Shown here in pieces: positions 1 through 5,116 of a stretch of DNA of 8,098 nucleotides; the first letter of the stretch is position 1; each line of letters starts with the position of its first letter. Location of the stretch: contig JABMQB010000659.1 of NCBI GenBank assembly GCA_013203525.1, forward strand, positions 1-8,098, in the 5' to 3' direction. The notes under the pieces were generated by a model. It worked only from the letters and a program-made list of their open reading frames with translations. It had not been told where the DNA came from and made no database searches. Origin of the DNA: Mariniphaga sp. (GTDB lineage: Bacteria > Bacteroidota > Bacteroidia > Bacteroidales > Prolixibacteraceae). Made by a program: the position numbers and the translations under genes.

Positions 1-119
1 ATGAGTTATTATTTATGAATTATGAGTTATTATTTATGAATTATGAGTTATTATTTATGAATTATGAGTTATTATTTATGAATTATGAGTTATTATTTAT
101 GAATTATTATTTATGATTT
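1..119. repeat. 21-bp tandem repeat array built of 7-bp units (continues off left edge)
   Basis: Five exact tandem copies of a 21-bp unit fill 1-105. Each unit is three related heptamers in fixed order: ATGAGTT, ATTATTT, ATGAATT. After the fifth copy the array continues with ATTATTT (106-112) and ATGATTT (113-119), so exactly one heptamer (ATGAGTT) is skipped and the register is kept. The copies are identical, which suggests recent expansion. The array begins at base 1, so its true copy number is unknown. It lies just downstream of the four-helix-bundle gene, and that gene's stop codon falls inside it. Such AT-rich arrays are common between genes in Bacteroidota; no function is assigned. Confidence 0.95.
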
Positions 120-464
120 TGACTGCATTGTTTTTCGTGATATTATAAAAATCGAAGTCAATTCATGTGCTTCTTTGATTAAGGGATTCAGTAAATCGTC
201 AGAAAGTAAATTCTCCTCTTTTGCAAATTCTAACCAAAATTCGCTTTCATCAGCCTCCTCAATTACAATTGATAATTTAGCAATAAATGCTGCCCTTGAT
301 TGTGCTACATTTGCAGCCCTATAATTAGCTGCAACCGATGTAGAACAGCGAATTAATTGCCCATGAATATGTAATCCTAATTTTGTTTTAGGAAGAGAAA
401 TTGCAATTTTCACACAATCATGAGCAAATTTCTTTGTCCTTTCAAGTAATTCCTGTTTATTCAT
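111..464 (-). CDS. Four-helix-bundle protein (23S rRNA intervening-sequence protein family)
   Basis: Encodes 117 residues, the usual length for this family (PF05635/TIGR02436 type). The family is found encoded in 23S rRNA intervening sequences and, more often, as free-standing genes; its molecular role is not established, and it is related to the Avd accessory protein of diversity-generating retroelements. Visible hallmarks are the RCSTSVAANYRAA segment (residues 39-51), the AAFIAKLSIVIEEADESEFWLE segment around residues 58-79, and a predominantly helical, charged sequence with no signal peptide or membrane segment. The start is placed at the ATG at 464 because family members begin about 10 residues before the KFAHDCV-like helix; an in-frame ATG at 494 would add ten unconserved residues and overlap the flanking repeat. 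No Shine-Dalgarno sequence is seen. The gene follows leuC on the same strand, where leuD would be expected, and its TAA stop (111-113) is formed by repeat sequence. The family call is firm; the function is unknown. Confidence 0.88.
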   Translation of the reverse strand: MNKQELLERTKKFAHDCVKIAISLPKTKLGLHIHGQLIRCSTSVAANYRAANVAQSRAAFIAKLSIVIEEADESEFWLEFAKEENLLSDDLLNPLIKEAHELTSIFIISRKTMQSKS

Positions 465-486
465 GTTATTAATTAATATAGAATGA

Positions 487-515
487 CAAATCAAAAATAA
501 TCATTCAAAATTCAT
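487..515 (-). repeat. Degenerate inverted copy of the heptamer repeat
   Basis: Read on the minus strand, this stretch splits into heptamers ATGAATT, TTGAATG, ATTATTT, TTGATTT. Aligned to the array unit order (ATGAATT, ATGAGTT, ATTATTT, ATGAATT) it matches at 23 of 28 positions. The array at 1-119 reads this way on the plus strand, so the two copies are inverted relative to each other and bracket the four-helix-bundle gene. The ATGA at its outer end overlaps the TGA stop of leuC (515-517). Because the sequence is almost all A and T, some of the match may be chance. Confidence 0.45.
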
Positions 516-1918
516 CAATCCAACAATTCTCTCGGATCAGTTATTACTCCGGTAATGGCTGCTGCTGCTGCTGTAAGCGGGCTGGCAAGCATAGTGCGAG
601 CACCTGGCCCCTGACGCCCCTCAAAATTCCGGTTTGATGTTGAAACCGAATAATTCCCTTCAGGAACTTTATCATCATTCATTGCGAGGCATGCCGAACA
701 TCCCGGCTGGCGAAGTTCAAATCCTGCCTCTTTAAAAACCTTATTCAATCCTTCTGCAATAATTTGATTTTCCACTTGTTTTGATCCAGGCACCAACCAT
801 GCAACAACGTTATCCGCTTTCTTTTTTCCTTTTACAAAATTAGCAAATACCCTAAAATCTTCGATTCGCCCATTTGTACAACTTCCCAAAAATACATAAT
901 CAACCTTTTTCCCTTTCAAAGAATCTCCGGCTGAGTATCCCATGTATTTTAACGATTTCTCAAAACTGAGCTTATCATTTCCAACCAATTCTTTTCCTTC
1001 TGGAATATTATCTGATATACCCATTCCCATTCCAGGATTGGTTCCATAGGTTACCATGGGTTCAATATCGGCAGCATCAAATTGAAACTCTGAATCAAAA
1101 ACAGCACCTTCATCCGATTTAAGTTCTTTCCAACCTGCAACTGCTTTATCCCATTCTTTACCTTTAGGGGCAAACTCTCTGCCTTTGATATATTCAAAAG
1201 TCGATTCGTCGGGAGCTATCATACCACCTCTTGCACCGCTTTCAATACTCATATTACAAACTGTCATTCTTCCTTCCATCGAAAGGTTTCGAATTGTTGA
1301 ACCGGCAAATTCAATAAAATGCCCTGTTCCTCCGCTAGTCGAAATTTTCGAAATAATATACAAAACAATGTCTTTTGCTGTTACTCCTTTTTTAAGCTCA
1401 CCATCAACCGAAATCCTCATTTTTTTCGGTTTAGGCTGCATAATACACTGGCTTGCCAGAACCATTTCAACCTCGCTGGTACCTATTCCGAATGCAATTG
1501 CACCAAAAGCTCCGTGAGTGGAGGTATGGCTATCGCCACAAACGATAGTCATTCCCGGTTGTGTTAATCCCATTTCAGGGCCTATAATATGCACAACACC
1601 GTGGCCATCTGTTCCTAAACCATAATGTGTAATTCCGTGTTTTTCACAATTTACACGTAACTTTTCTACCTGATGCCTCGATAATTCATCAACAATTGAC
1701 ATATGCTGATTGATGGTAGGTACGTTATGGTCTGGTGTCGCTGTAGTTTTTTCAGGCCTGGAAACACTTAATCCCCGTTTTTCCAATCCTAAAAATGCAA
1801 CCGGGCTGGTTACTTCGTGGATAAAATGCCGGTCGATATAAAATACATCCGGACCATCTTCAACCTGTTTAACTACATGGGCATCCCAGATTTTATCAAA
1901 TAATGTTTTTGGTTTCAA
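515..1918 (-). CDS. leuC: 3-isopropylmalate dehydratase (isopropylmalate isomerase), large subunit
   Basis: Cytoplasmic [4Fe-4S] aconitase-family enzyme that, with the small subunit LeuD, isomerises 2-isopropylmalate to 3-isopropylmalate in leucine synthesis. The product is 467 residues, essentially the E. coli LeuC length. The three cluster ligands are visible: Cys347 in VFLGSCTNGR, and Cys407 and Cys410 in QPGCSACLAMN. Other family signatures are the N-terminal TLFDKIWDAHVV, the VCGDSHTSTHGAFGAIAFGI segment (126-145), and NRNFEGRQGPGARTMLASP (429-447). The gene is intact. It begins 46 bp after leuA on the same strand with no terminator between, so the two are surely co-transcribed. Only a weak purine-rich stretch (AAGAAAA) precedes the ATG. 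LeuD is required for activity, yet no leuD follows directly; a four-helix-bundle gene and repeats intervene, and leuD would have to lie beyond the left edge or elsewhere. Confidence 0.97.
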   Translation of the reverse strand: MKPKTLFDKIWDAHVVKQVEDGPDVFYIDRHFIHEVTSPVAFLGLEKRGLSVSRPEKTTATPDHNVPTINQHMSIVDELSRHQVEKLRVNCEKHGITHYGLGTDGHGVVHIIGPEMGLTQPGMTIVCGDSHTSTHGAFGAIAFGIGTSEVEMVLASQCIMQPKPKKMRISVDGELKKGVTAKDIVLYIISKISTSGGTGHFIEFAGSTIRNLSMEGRMTVCNMSIESGARGGMIAPDESTFEYIKGREFAPKGKEWDKAVAGWKELKSDEGAVFDSEFQFDAADIEPMVTYGTNPGMGMGISDNIPEGKELVGNDKLSFEKSLKYMGYSAGDSLKGKKVDYVFLGSCTNGRIEDFRVFANFVKGKKKADNVVAWLVPGSKQVENQIIAEGLNKVFKEAGFELRQPGCSACLAMNDDKVPEGNYSVSTSNRNFEGRQGPGARTMLASPLTAAAAAITGVITDPRELLD

Positions 1919-1964
1919 TTTTCTTATTTTTAAAGTTTCTAATTCACAGATTAAAATTCAAATC

Positions 1965-3470
1965 TTATTGTGCCACAGGTAATTTATTAATAGCATCCAG
2001 GAATGCTTCAACTGCTGCAGTAATAATATCGGTATTAGCACCAAATCCATGAAATATTGTATCATCGTATTCAACCTGCATGTGTACTTTACCAACATCA
2101 TCGCTTCCCCGTGTAATTGCCTGAACAAGGAATTCTTCAATAATAACCTCCCTGTGGATAATTTGTTTAACTGCTTTAATTGCTGCATCAACCGGACCAT
2201 TTCCAGAAGAGGTTGCATCAAATTTTTCACCAGCAATATCAAGCCTTACGGTTGCCATAGGCATCATGCTTTTCCCGGTTACAACCTGAAGGTATGATAA
2301 TTTTATTCGACGCTCCTGGCGGGTTGCGTCACCAACCAACAAAGCAATATCATCATCACGAATATCTTTTTTCTTGTCGGCAAGTTTTACGAATTCATCA
2401 TAAACCTTATCAAGTTTTTCCTTATCAAGTTTAAATCCTAACAATTCAAGCCTGTGATTTAATGCAGCCCTGCCGCTACGGGCAGTAAGCAATATTGAAG
2501 ATTCATTAATACCAACATCTGTTGGATCCATGATTTCACAATTTTCACGGTTTTTTAATACACCATCCTGATGGATTCCTGAAGAATGAGCAAATGCATT
2601 CCTTCCAACAATTGCCTTATTAGGCTGTACAGGCATATTCATTAATGTAGAAACCAAACGACTGGTGCCATATATCTTTTTGGTATTAATATTTGTATCG
2701 ACACCTAACATTTTGTAACGACTTTTTAAAGTCATAACCACCTCTTCAAGAGAAGTATTTCCTGCGCGTTCACCTATCCCATTTAATGTTACCTCCGCCT
2801 GACGGGCTCCATTCATAACACCTGCAATAGTATTGGCAGTAGCCATGCCCAGATCATTATGGCAATGAGTCGATATAGTTGCTTTTTCAATTCCTTTTAC
2901 ATTATCAACCAAAAATTTAATTTTTTCGCCAAATTCAGTTGGCAGGCAATAACCTGTAGTATCCGGAATATTTACTACGGTTGCTCCAGCTTTAATAACT
3001 GCTTCAACAACCCTGGCAAGATATTCATTTTCAGTACGACCAGCATCTTCAGCGTAAAATTCAACATCCTCAACATATTTTTTTGCATACTTCACAGCTG
3101 CAATCGCGCGTTCAATAATTTCATCCTGATTTGAATTCAATTTATGATGAATATGATAATACGATGTACCGATTCCGGTATGGATACGCCCTTTTTTGGC
3201 ATATTTTAGCGATTCGGCTGCTACATCTATATCTTTCTGTACTGCGCGGGTTAGGGCACAAATTGTTGGCCATGTAACCGCTTTAGAAATTTCTACTACT
3301 GATTCGAAATCGCCCGGGCTCGAAATCGGGAATCCTGCTTCAATCACATCTACTCCCAATTCTTGCAATGCCTTTGCGACTTCAATCTTTTCAACTGTGT
3401 TTAATTGACATCCCGGGACTTGTTCCCCATCCCTCAGTGTCGTGTCAAAAATGTAAAGCCTGTCGCTCAT
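1965..3470 (-). CDS. leuA: 2-isopropylmalate synthase
   Basis: First committed enzyme of leucine synthesis: condenses acetyl-CoA with 2-oxoisovalerate to give 2-isopropylmalate. The product is 501 residues. The N-terminal TIM-barrel domain carries FDTTLRDGEQ (residues 8-17), with the metal-binding Asp9 and Arg13 of the HMGL-like superfamily, and the HCHNDLGMATAN motif (202-213) whose two His bind the divalent metal, followed by NGIGERAGN (230-238). SSGIHQDGVLK lies at 296-306. The C-terminal part (about 385-501) is the LeuA regulatory domain that binds leucine for feedback inhibition; TGKSMMPMATVRL (398-410) and GFGANTDIITAAVEAFLDAIN (475-495) are typical of it. The domain order and intact regulatory domain favour LeuA over homocitrate synthase or citramalate synthase. 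It is the first structural gene behind a leucine-type attenuator, so it appears to be controlled both by attenuation and by feedback. Confidence 0.97.
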   Translation of the reverse strand: MSDRLYIFDTTLRDGEQVPGCQLNTVEKIEVAKALQELGVDVIEAGFPISSPGDFESVVEISKAVTWPTICALTRAVQKDIDVAAESLKYAKKGRIHTGIGTSYYHIHHKLNSNQDEIIERAIAAVKYAKKYVEDVEFYAEDAGRTENEYLARVVEAVIKAGATVVNIPDTTGYCLPTEFGEKIKFLVDNVKGIEKATISTHCHNDLGMATANTIAGVMNGARQAEVTLNGIGERAGNTSLEEVVMTLKSRYKMLGVDTNINTKKIYGTSRLVSTLMNMPVQPNKAIVGRNAFAHSSGIHQDGVLKNRENCEIMDPTDVGINESSILLTARSGRAALNHRLELLGFKLDKEKLDKVYDEFVKLADKKKDIRDDDIALLVGDATRQERRIKLSYLQVVTGKSMMPMATVRLDIAGEKFDATSSGNGPVDAAIKAVKQIIHREVIIEEFLVQAITRGSDDVGKVHMQVEYDDTIFHGFGANTDIITAAVEAFLDAINKLPVAQ

Positions 3471-3512
3471 TTGTTTATTATTTAAAAGATTTAAAATTCA
3501 TTTTTTCAACAT

Positions 3513-3544
3513 AAAAAAAAGCCATCCTCATTTGAGAATGGCTT
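3513..3544 (-). terminator. Intrinsic terminator of the leu attenuator (strands 3:4)
   Basis: Read on the minus strand, GCCATTCTCA (3542-3533) pairs with TGAGGATGGC (3530-3521) over 10 bp including one U-G wobble. Flanking AA/UU can extend the stem to 12 bp. Eight U residues (3520-3513) follow the stem directly. On the plus strand the wobble becomes a C-A mismatch, so the structure is better formed as minus-strand RNA, the direction of leuA. It lies between the leader peptide and leuA, about 42 bp before the leuA start, which is the position expected of an attenuator rather than of an end-of-operon terminator. Confidence 0.9.
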
Positions 3545-3586
3545 AAAGCTTTGTTTAATATCTTTATTATCGACATACCATTCTCA
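3513..3586 (-). promoter_or_regulatory. Leucine-operon transcription attenuator (antiterminator versus terminator)
   Basis: Two exclusive RNA folds are visible. The minus-strand segment TGAGAATGG (3586-3578), which begins at the leader stop codon, pairs perfectly over 9 bp with CCATTCTCA (3541-3533). That second segment is also the 5' arm of the terminator. If strand 2 pairs with strand 3, the terminator cannot form. A weaker strand 1 may be UUCUC (3603-3599), inside the leader's leucine codons, which complements GAGAA (3585-3581) of strand 2. Inferred logic: with little charged tRNA-Leu the ribosome stalls on the leucine codons, strand 2 pairs with strand 3, and leuA-leuC are transcribed. 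With ample leucine the ribosome reaches the stop and covers strand 2, strands 3 and 4 pair, and transcription ends. Confidence 0.87.
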
Positions 3587-3655
3587 GTCCTTCCTTAAGA
3601 GAAGAAGAATACCTAAAATCAGGCTAAGAATAGAAATGTTGATATTTAATTTCAT
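3584..3655 (-). CDS. leuL: Leu/Ile-rich leader peptide of the leu operon (attenuation)
   Basis: A 23-codon reading frame from ATG (3655-3653) to TGA (3586-3584). The product has 8 Leu and 5 Ile residues. Residues 16-20 are Ile-Leu-Leu-Leu-Leu (ATT CTT CTT CTC TTA) and are followed by Arg-Lys-Asp-stop. The codon run sits about 10 bases before the antiterminator arm, and the stop codon overlaps that arm, which is the geometry of ribosome-mediated attenuation. The peptide itself is probably only a sensor of tRNA-Leu charging, perhaps also tRNA-Ile, and not a working protein. It could be mistaken for a small hydrophobic membrane peptide, but the coupled hairpins argue against that. No Shine-Dalgarno sequence is present, as is usual in Bacteroidota. 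Confidence 0.88.
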   Translation of the reverse strand: MKLNINISILSLILGILLLLRKD

Positions 3656-3678
3656 TGTTTTTAATTAACGATATGGTG

Positions 3679-3709
3679 CAAATATGAAAATTATTTTTTA
3701 AAATGAAAA
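3679..3709 (-). promoter_or_regulatory. Probable promoter of the leu operon
   Basis: On the minus strand CATATTTG (3686-3679) matches the Bacteroidota -7 element TAnnTTTG except at its first base. TTTT (3709-3706) lies 19 bp upstream and matches the -33 TTTG at three of four bases. Transcription would start near 3672, giving a leader of roughly 15-20 bases before the leader-peptide ATG at 3655. Spacing and position fit well, but the surrounding sequence is AT-rich. Confidence 0.5.
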
Positions 3710-3753
3710 TTTTAGGGCTGTTTTATTTCATTTAATTAAGAAAAAGACTTCAA

Positions 3754-3798
3754 AGTTAACAATTCGGCAATTTTGAATGATTCAAAATAACATTAACT
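3754..3798. repeat. Nested AT-rich palindrome between the C45 gene and the leu promoter
   Basis: The inner perfect palindrome runs from 3770 to 3788: nine complementary bases on each side of a single central base, so a folded form would have about eight A-T pairs and a small loop. Outer arms AGTTAA (3754-3759) and TTAACT (3793-3798) also complement each other. It starts just past the stop codon of the C45-family gene (3802-3804). It could act as a weak transcription terminator between the two minus-strand units, but it has no G-C-rich stem and no adjacent U run, so that role is uncertain. Confidence 0.4.
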
Positions 3799-3801
3799 GA
3801 A

Positions 3802-4971
3802 TTACCTGGCAAATAATGTTTCAGCATTGAAAATTCGAAATGGGCCTTTTGTAGCAGGTGTTTTATTAATACTTATATGTAACCGACTATAGGTCGGTTC
3901 AAAAATTACACATTGAACGTTTGTCTTTTTTTTGCGTGCTTTATGCATTACCGACTTTACCACATCAACTGATATACTCCCAAAATTAACCTTTACTTCA
4001 TCCATTATTATCGAATATCTATCATCCGGCTCATATTCTTTCGAAAGCCTTTCGGTATGAAAATAATTAGTTGATGCTAAAATCCCGTTTTCACCTTCTC
4101 TCGAAACGCTTTCGAATTGAGTATTTTCAGTAATTATAGCTTTATTCTTATCTGCAGCCATAACTATATTTGGAATCATACACTTTTTACTGAGCAAAAA
4201 TTCCTTGTATTCATCAATAGTACCAGCACTTTCTCCTGCCAATCTTAATATGATCTGAATAGGCAATCCACTAACATTAATGGAACTATCTAATCCATTA
4301 TACGATAGCATATTTCCGAAACAAATTCCTTTTTCATTCATGCCTGAAAAGCTACCAACCATGCCAAGGTAGGTTATATTGACTGTGGCATAAGCATTTT
4401 CGGGATGGCGGACAACAATTAATCCAAGTACTTTATTAAGCCCTTTGGTTTCATATTCTGCATTCCTCCCCATAATTAGTTCACCGTCTATTGTACTTTC
4501 GCCCCATGCCGCTAATGTGCTGCAATCAACTTTAGTAGCAACATTCATTGCAACAATAAGGTTATAATCAATTCCGGTTACCTCTGCTATAGCTCTAATT
4601 TCATTTTTAATATCATCTGGCAAAGTAGGTTCAGTATCATGCCCCAGTTGCAAGTATTCATCCAATTTTTTTCCGGAAAAAACCGAGGTTAAAATATTAA
4701 ACATTGAATTTAGCTGTGGTTTTAATATAGAACCGTATTGCCTGCCCATTTCTTCCGGAGTACCGTATAAATGGATCACCGGATATGAACCAAGGTGTTC
4801 AAGCTGAGCACCATATTCAGAGTCAGACTGGTAATCATTTTTTTGCAAATGTGAAAGTTGATTTATATTCTTCAGAATTGTACACTGTGAAAACACAACT
4901 AGAATAAGGAATACCATACAAAACCGAAGAATATTCCGGGTTAAAAAAAACTGTATAATTCGTTTACTCAT
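3802..4971 (-). CDS. Secreted/lipid-anchored C45-family Ntn hydrolase or acyltransferase
   Basis: Resembles the peptidase C45 / acyl-CoA:6-aminopenicillanic acid acyltransferase-like family, Ntn hydrolases that self-cleave before a nucleophilic Cys and then act on amide or acyl bonds. The predicted product is 389 residues. The N-terminus is basic (SKRIIQ), then hydrophobic (FCMVFLILVVF), then SQC, so Cys30 may be a lipobox cysteine, though Gln at -1 is unusual; otherwise it is a membrane-anchored signal. HLYGTPEEMGRQYGSILKP (about 67-85) is the typical family N-terminal motif. The probable nucleophile is Cys150 in KVDCSTLAAWG, followed by DGELIMGRNAEY. The end, SRLHISINKTPATKGPFRIF, is also family-like. 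ATG at 4971 is chosen over an in-frame TTG at 4992 because the TTG lies in the -7 promoter element. The physiological substrate cannot be told from sequence. It stands alone: 145 bp divergent from glpD and with its own promoter. Confidence 0.8.
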   Translation of the reverse strand: MSKRIIQFFLTRNILRFCMVFLILVVFSQCTILKNINQLSHLQKNDYQSDSEYGAQLEHLGSYPVIHLYGTPEEMGRQYGSILKPQLNSMFNILTSVFSGKKLDEYLQLGHDTEPTLPDDIKNEIRAIAEVTGIDYNLIVAMNVATKVDCSTLAAWGESTIDGELIMGRNAEYETKGLNKVLGLIVVRHPENAYATVNITYLGMVGSFSGMNEKGICFGNMLSYNGLDSSINVSGLPIQIILRLAGESAGTIDEYKEFLLSKKCMIPNIVMAADKNKAIITENTQFESVSREGENGILASTNYFHTERLSKEYEPDDRYSIIMDEVKVNFGSISVDVVKSVMHKARKKKTNVQCVIFEPTYSRLHISINKTPATKGPFRIFNAETLFAR

Positions 4972-4989
4972 ACTCTTATATTGTGAATT

Positions 4990-5021
4990 CAAAAATAACT
5001 AATCTACACATATTAATCAAT
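4990..5021 (-). promoter_or_regulatory. Promoter of the C45-family gene
   Basis: On the minus strand TATTTTTG (4997-4990) is a full match to the Bacteroidota -7 consensus TAnnTTTG. ATTG (5021-5018) lies 20 bp upstream and matches the -33 TTTG at three of four bases. The predicted start of transcription is near 4984, about a dozen bases before the ATG at 4971. This makes the upstream in-frame TTG (4992-4990) untranscribed and supports the ATG start. Confidence 0.6.
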
Positions 5022-5040
5022 ATGGTTAGTCATTTCTGAT

Positions 5041-5074
5041 TTTGTCAAAGATAAAATTCTATTAAATATATTTT
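5041..5074 (+). promoter_or_regulatory. Possible promoter of the glpD operon
   Basis: TTTG (5041-5044) and TATATTTT (5067-5074, seven of eight to TAnnTTTG) resemble the Bacteroidota -33 and -7 elements. The 22-bp spacing is slightly longer than the usual 19-21, and the region is AT-rich. It lies 43 bp before the glpD ATG and within the spacer shared with the divergent C45 gene. No operator palindrome is obvious. Confidence 0.3.
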
Positions 5075-5116
5075 CTCTATACAGATTTAATAACTTTAAA
5101 TCAAAAATTCAGGTTA

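Noticed and set aside
1..119. CRISPR array
   Set aside because: The 21-bp units are directly contiguous with no unique spacers and no cas genes, so this is a simple tandem repeat.
111..464. 23S rRNA intervening sequence
   Set aside because: The protein family name suggests it, but the flanks are leuC and repeats, with no rRNA sequence in the window.
111..464. Avd protein of a diversity-generating retroelement
   Set aside because: No reverse transcriptase and no template or variable repeat pair is visible nearby; the protein has the plain four-helix-bundle family motifs.
1185..1517. Plus-strand open frame of 110 codons inside leuC
   Set aside because: It is antisense to a well-conserved region of leuC, has no recognisable domain and no promoter, and reflects the codon bias of the real gene.
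1958..2242. Minus-strand open frame overlapping the 3' end of leuA in another frame
   Set aside because: leuA is intact in its own frame through this region and the alternative product is low-complexity; it is a shadow frame, not a frameshift remnant.
3513..3544. Terminator for a plus-strand transcript
   Set aside because: On the plus strand the stem has a C-A mismatch and no following U run; the U run and wobble pair exist only on the minus-strand RNA.
4990..4992. TTG as start codon of the C45-family gene
   Set aside because: It sits in the -7 promoter element, and the ATG at 4971 already gives a complete signal sequence.
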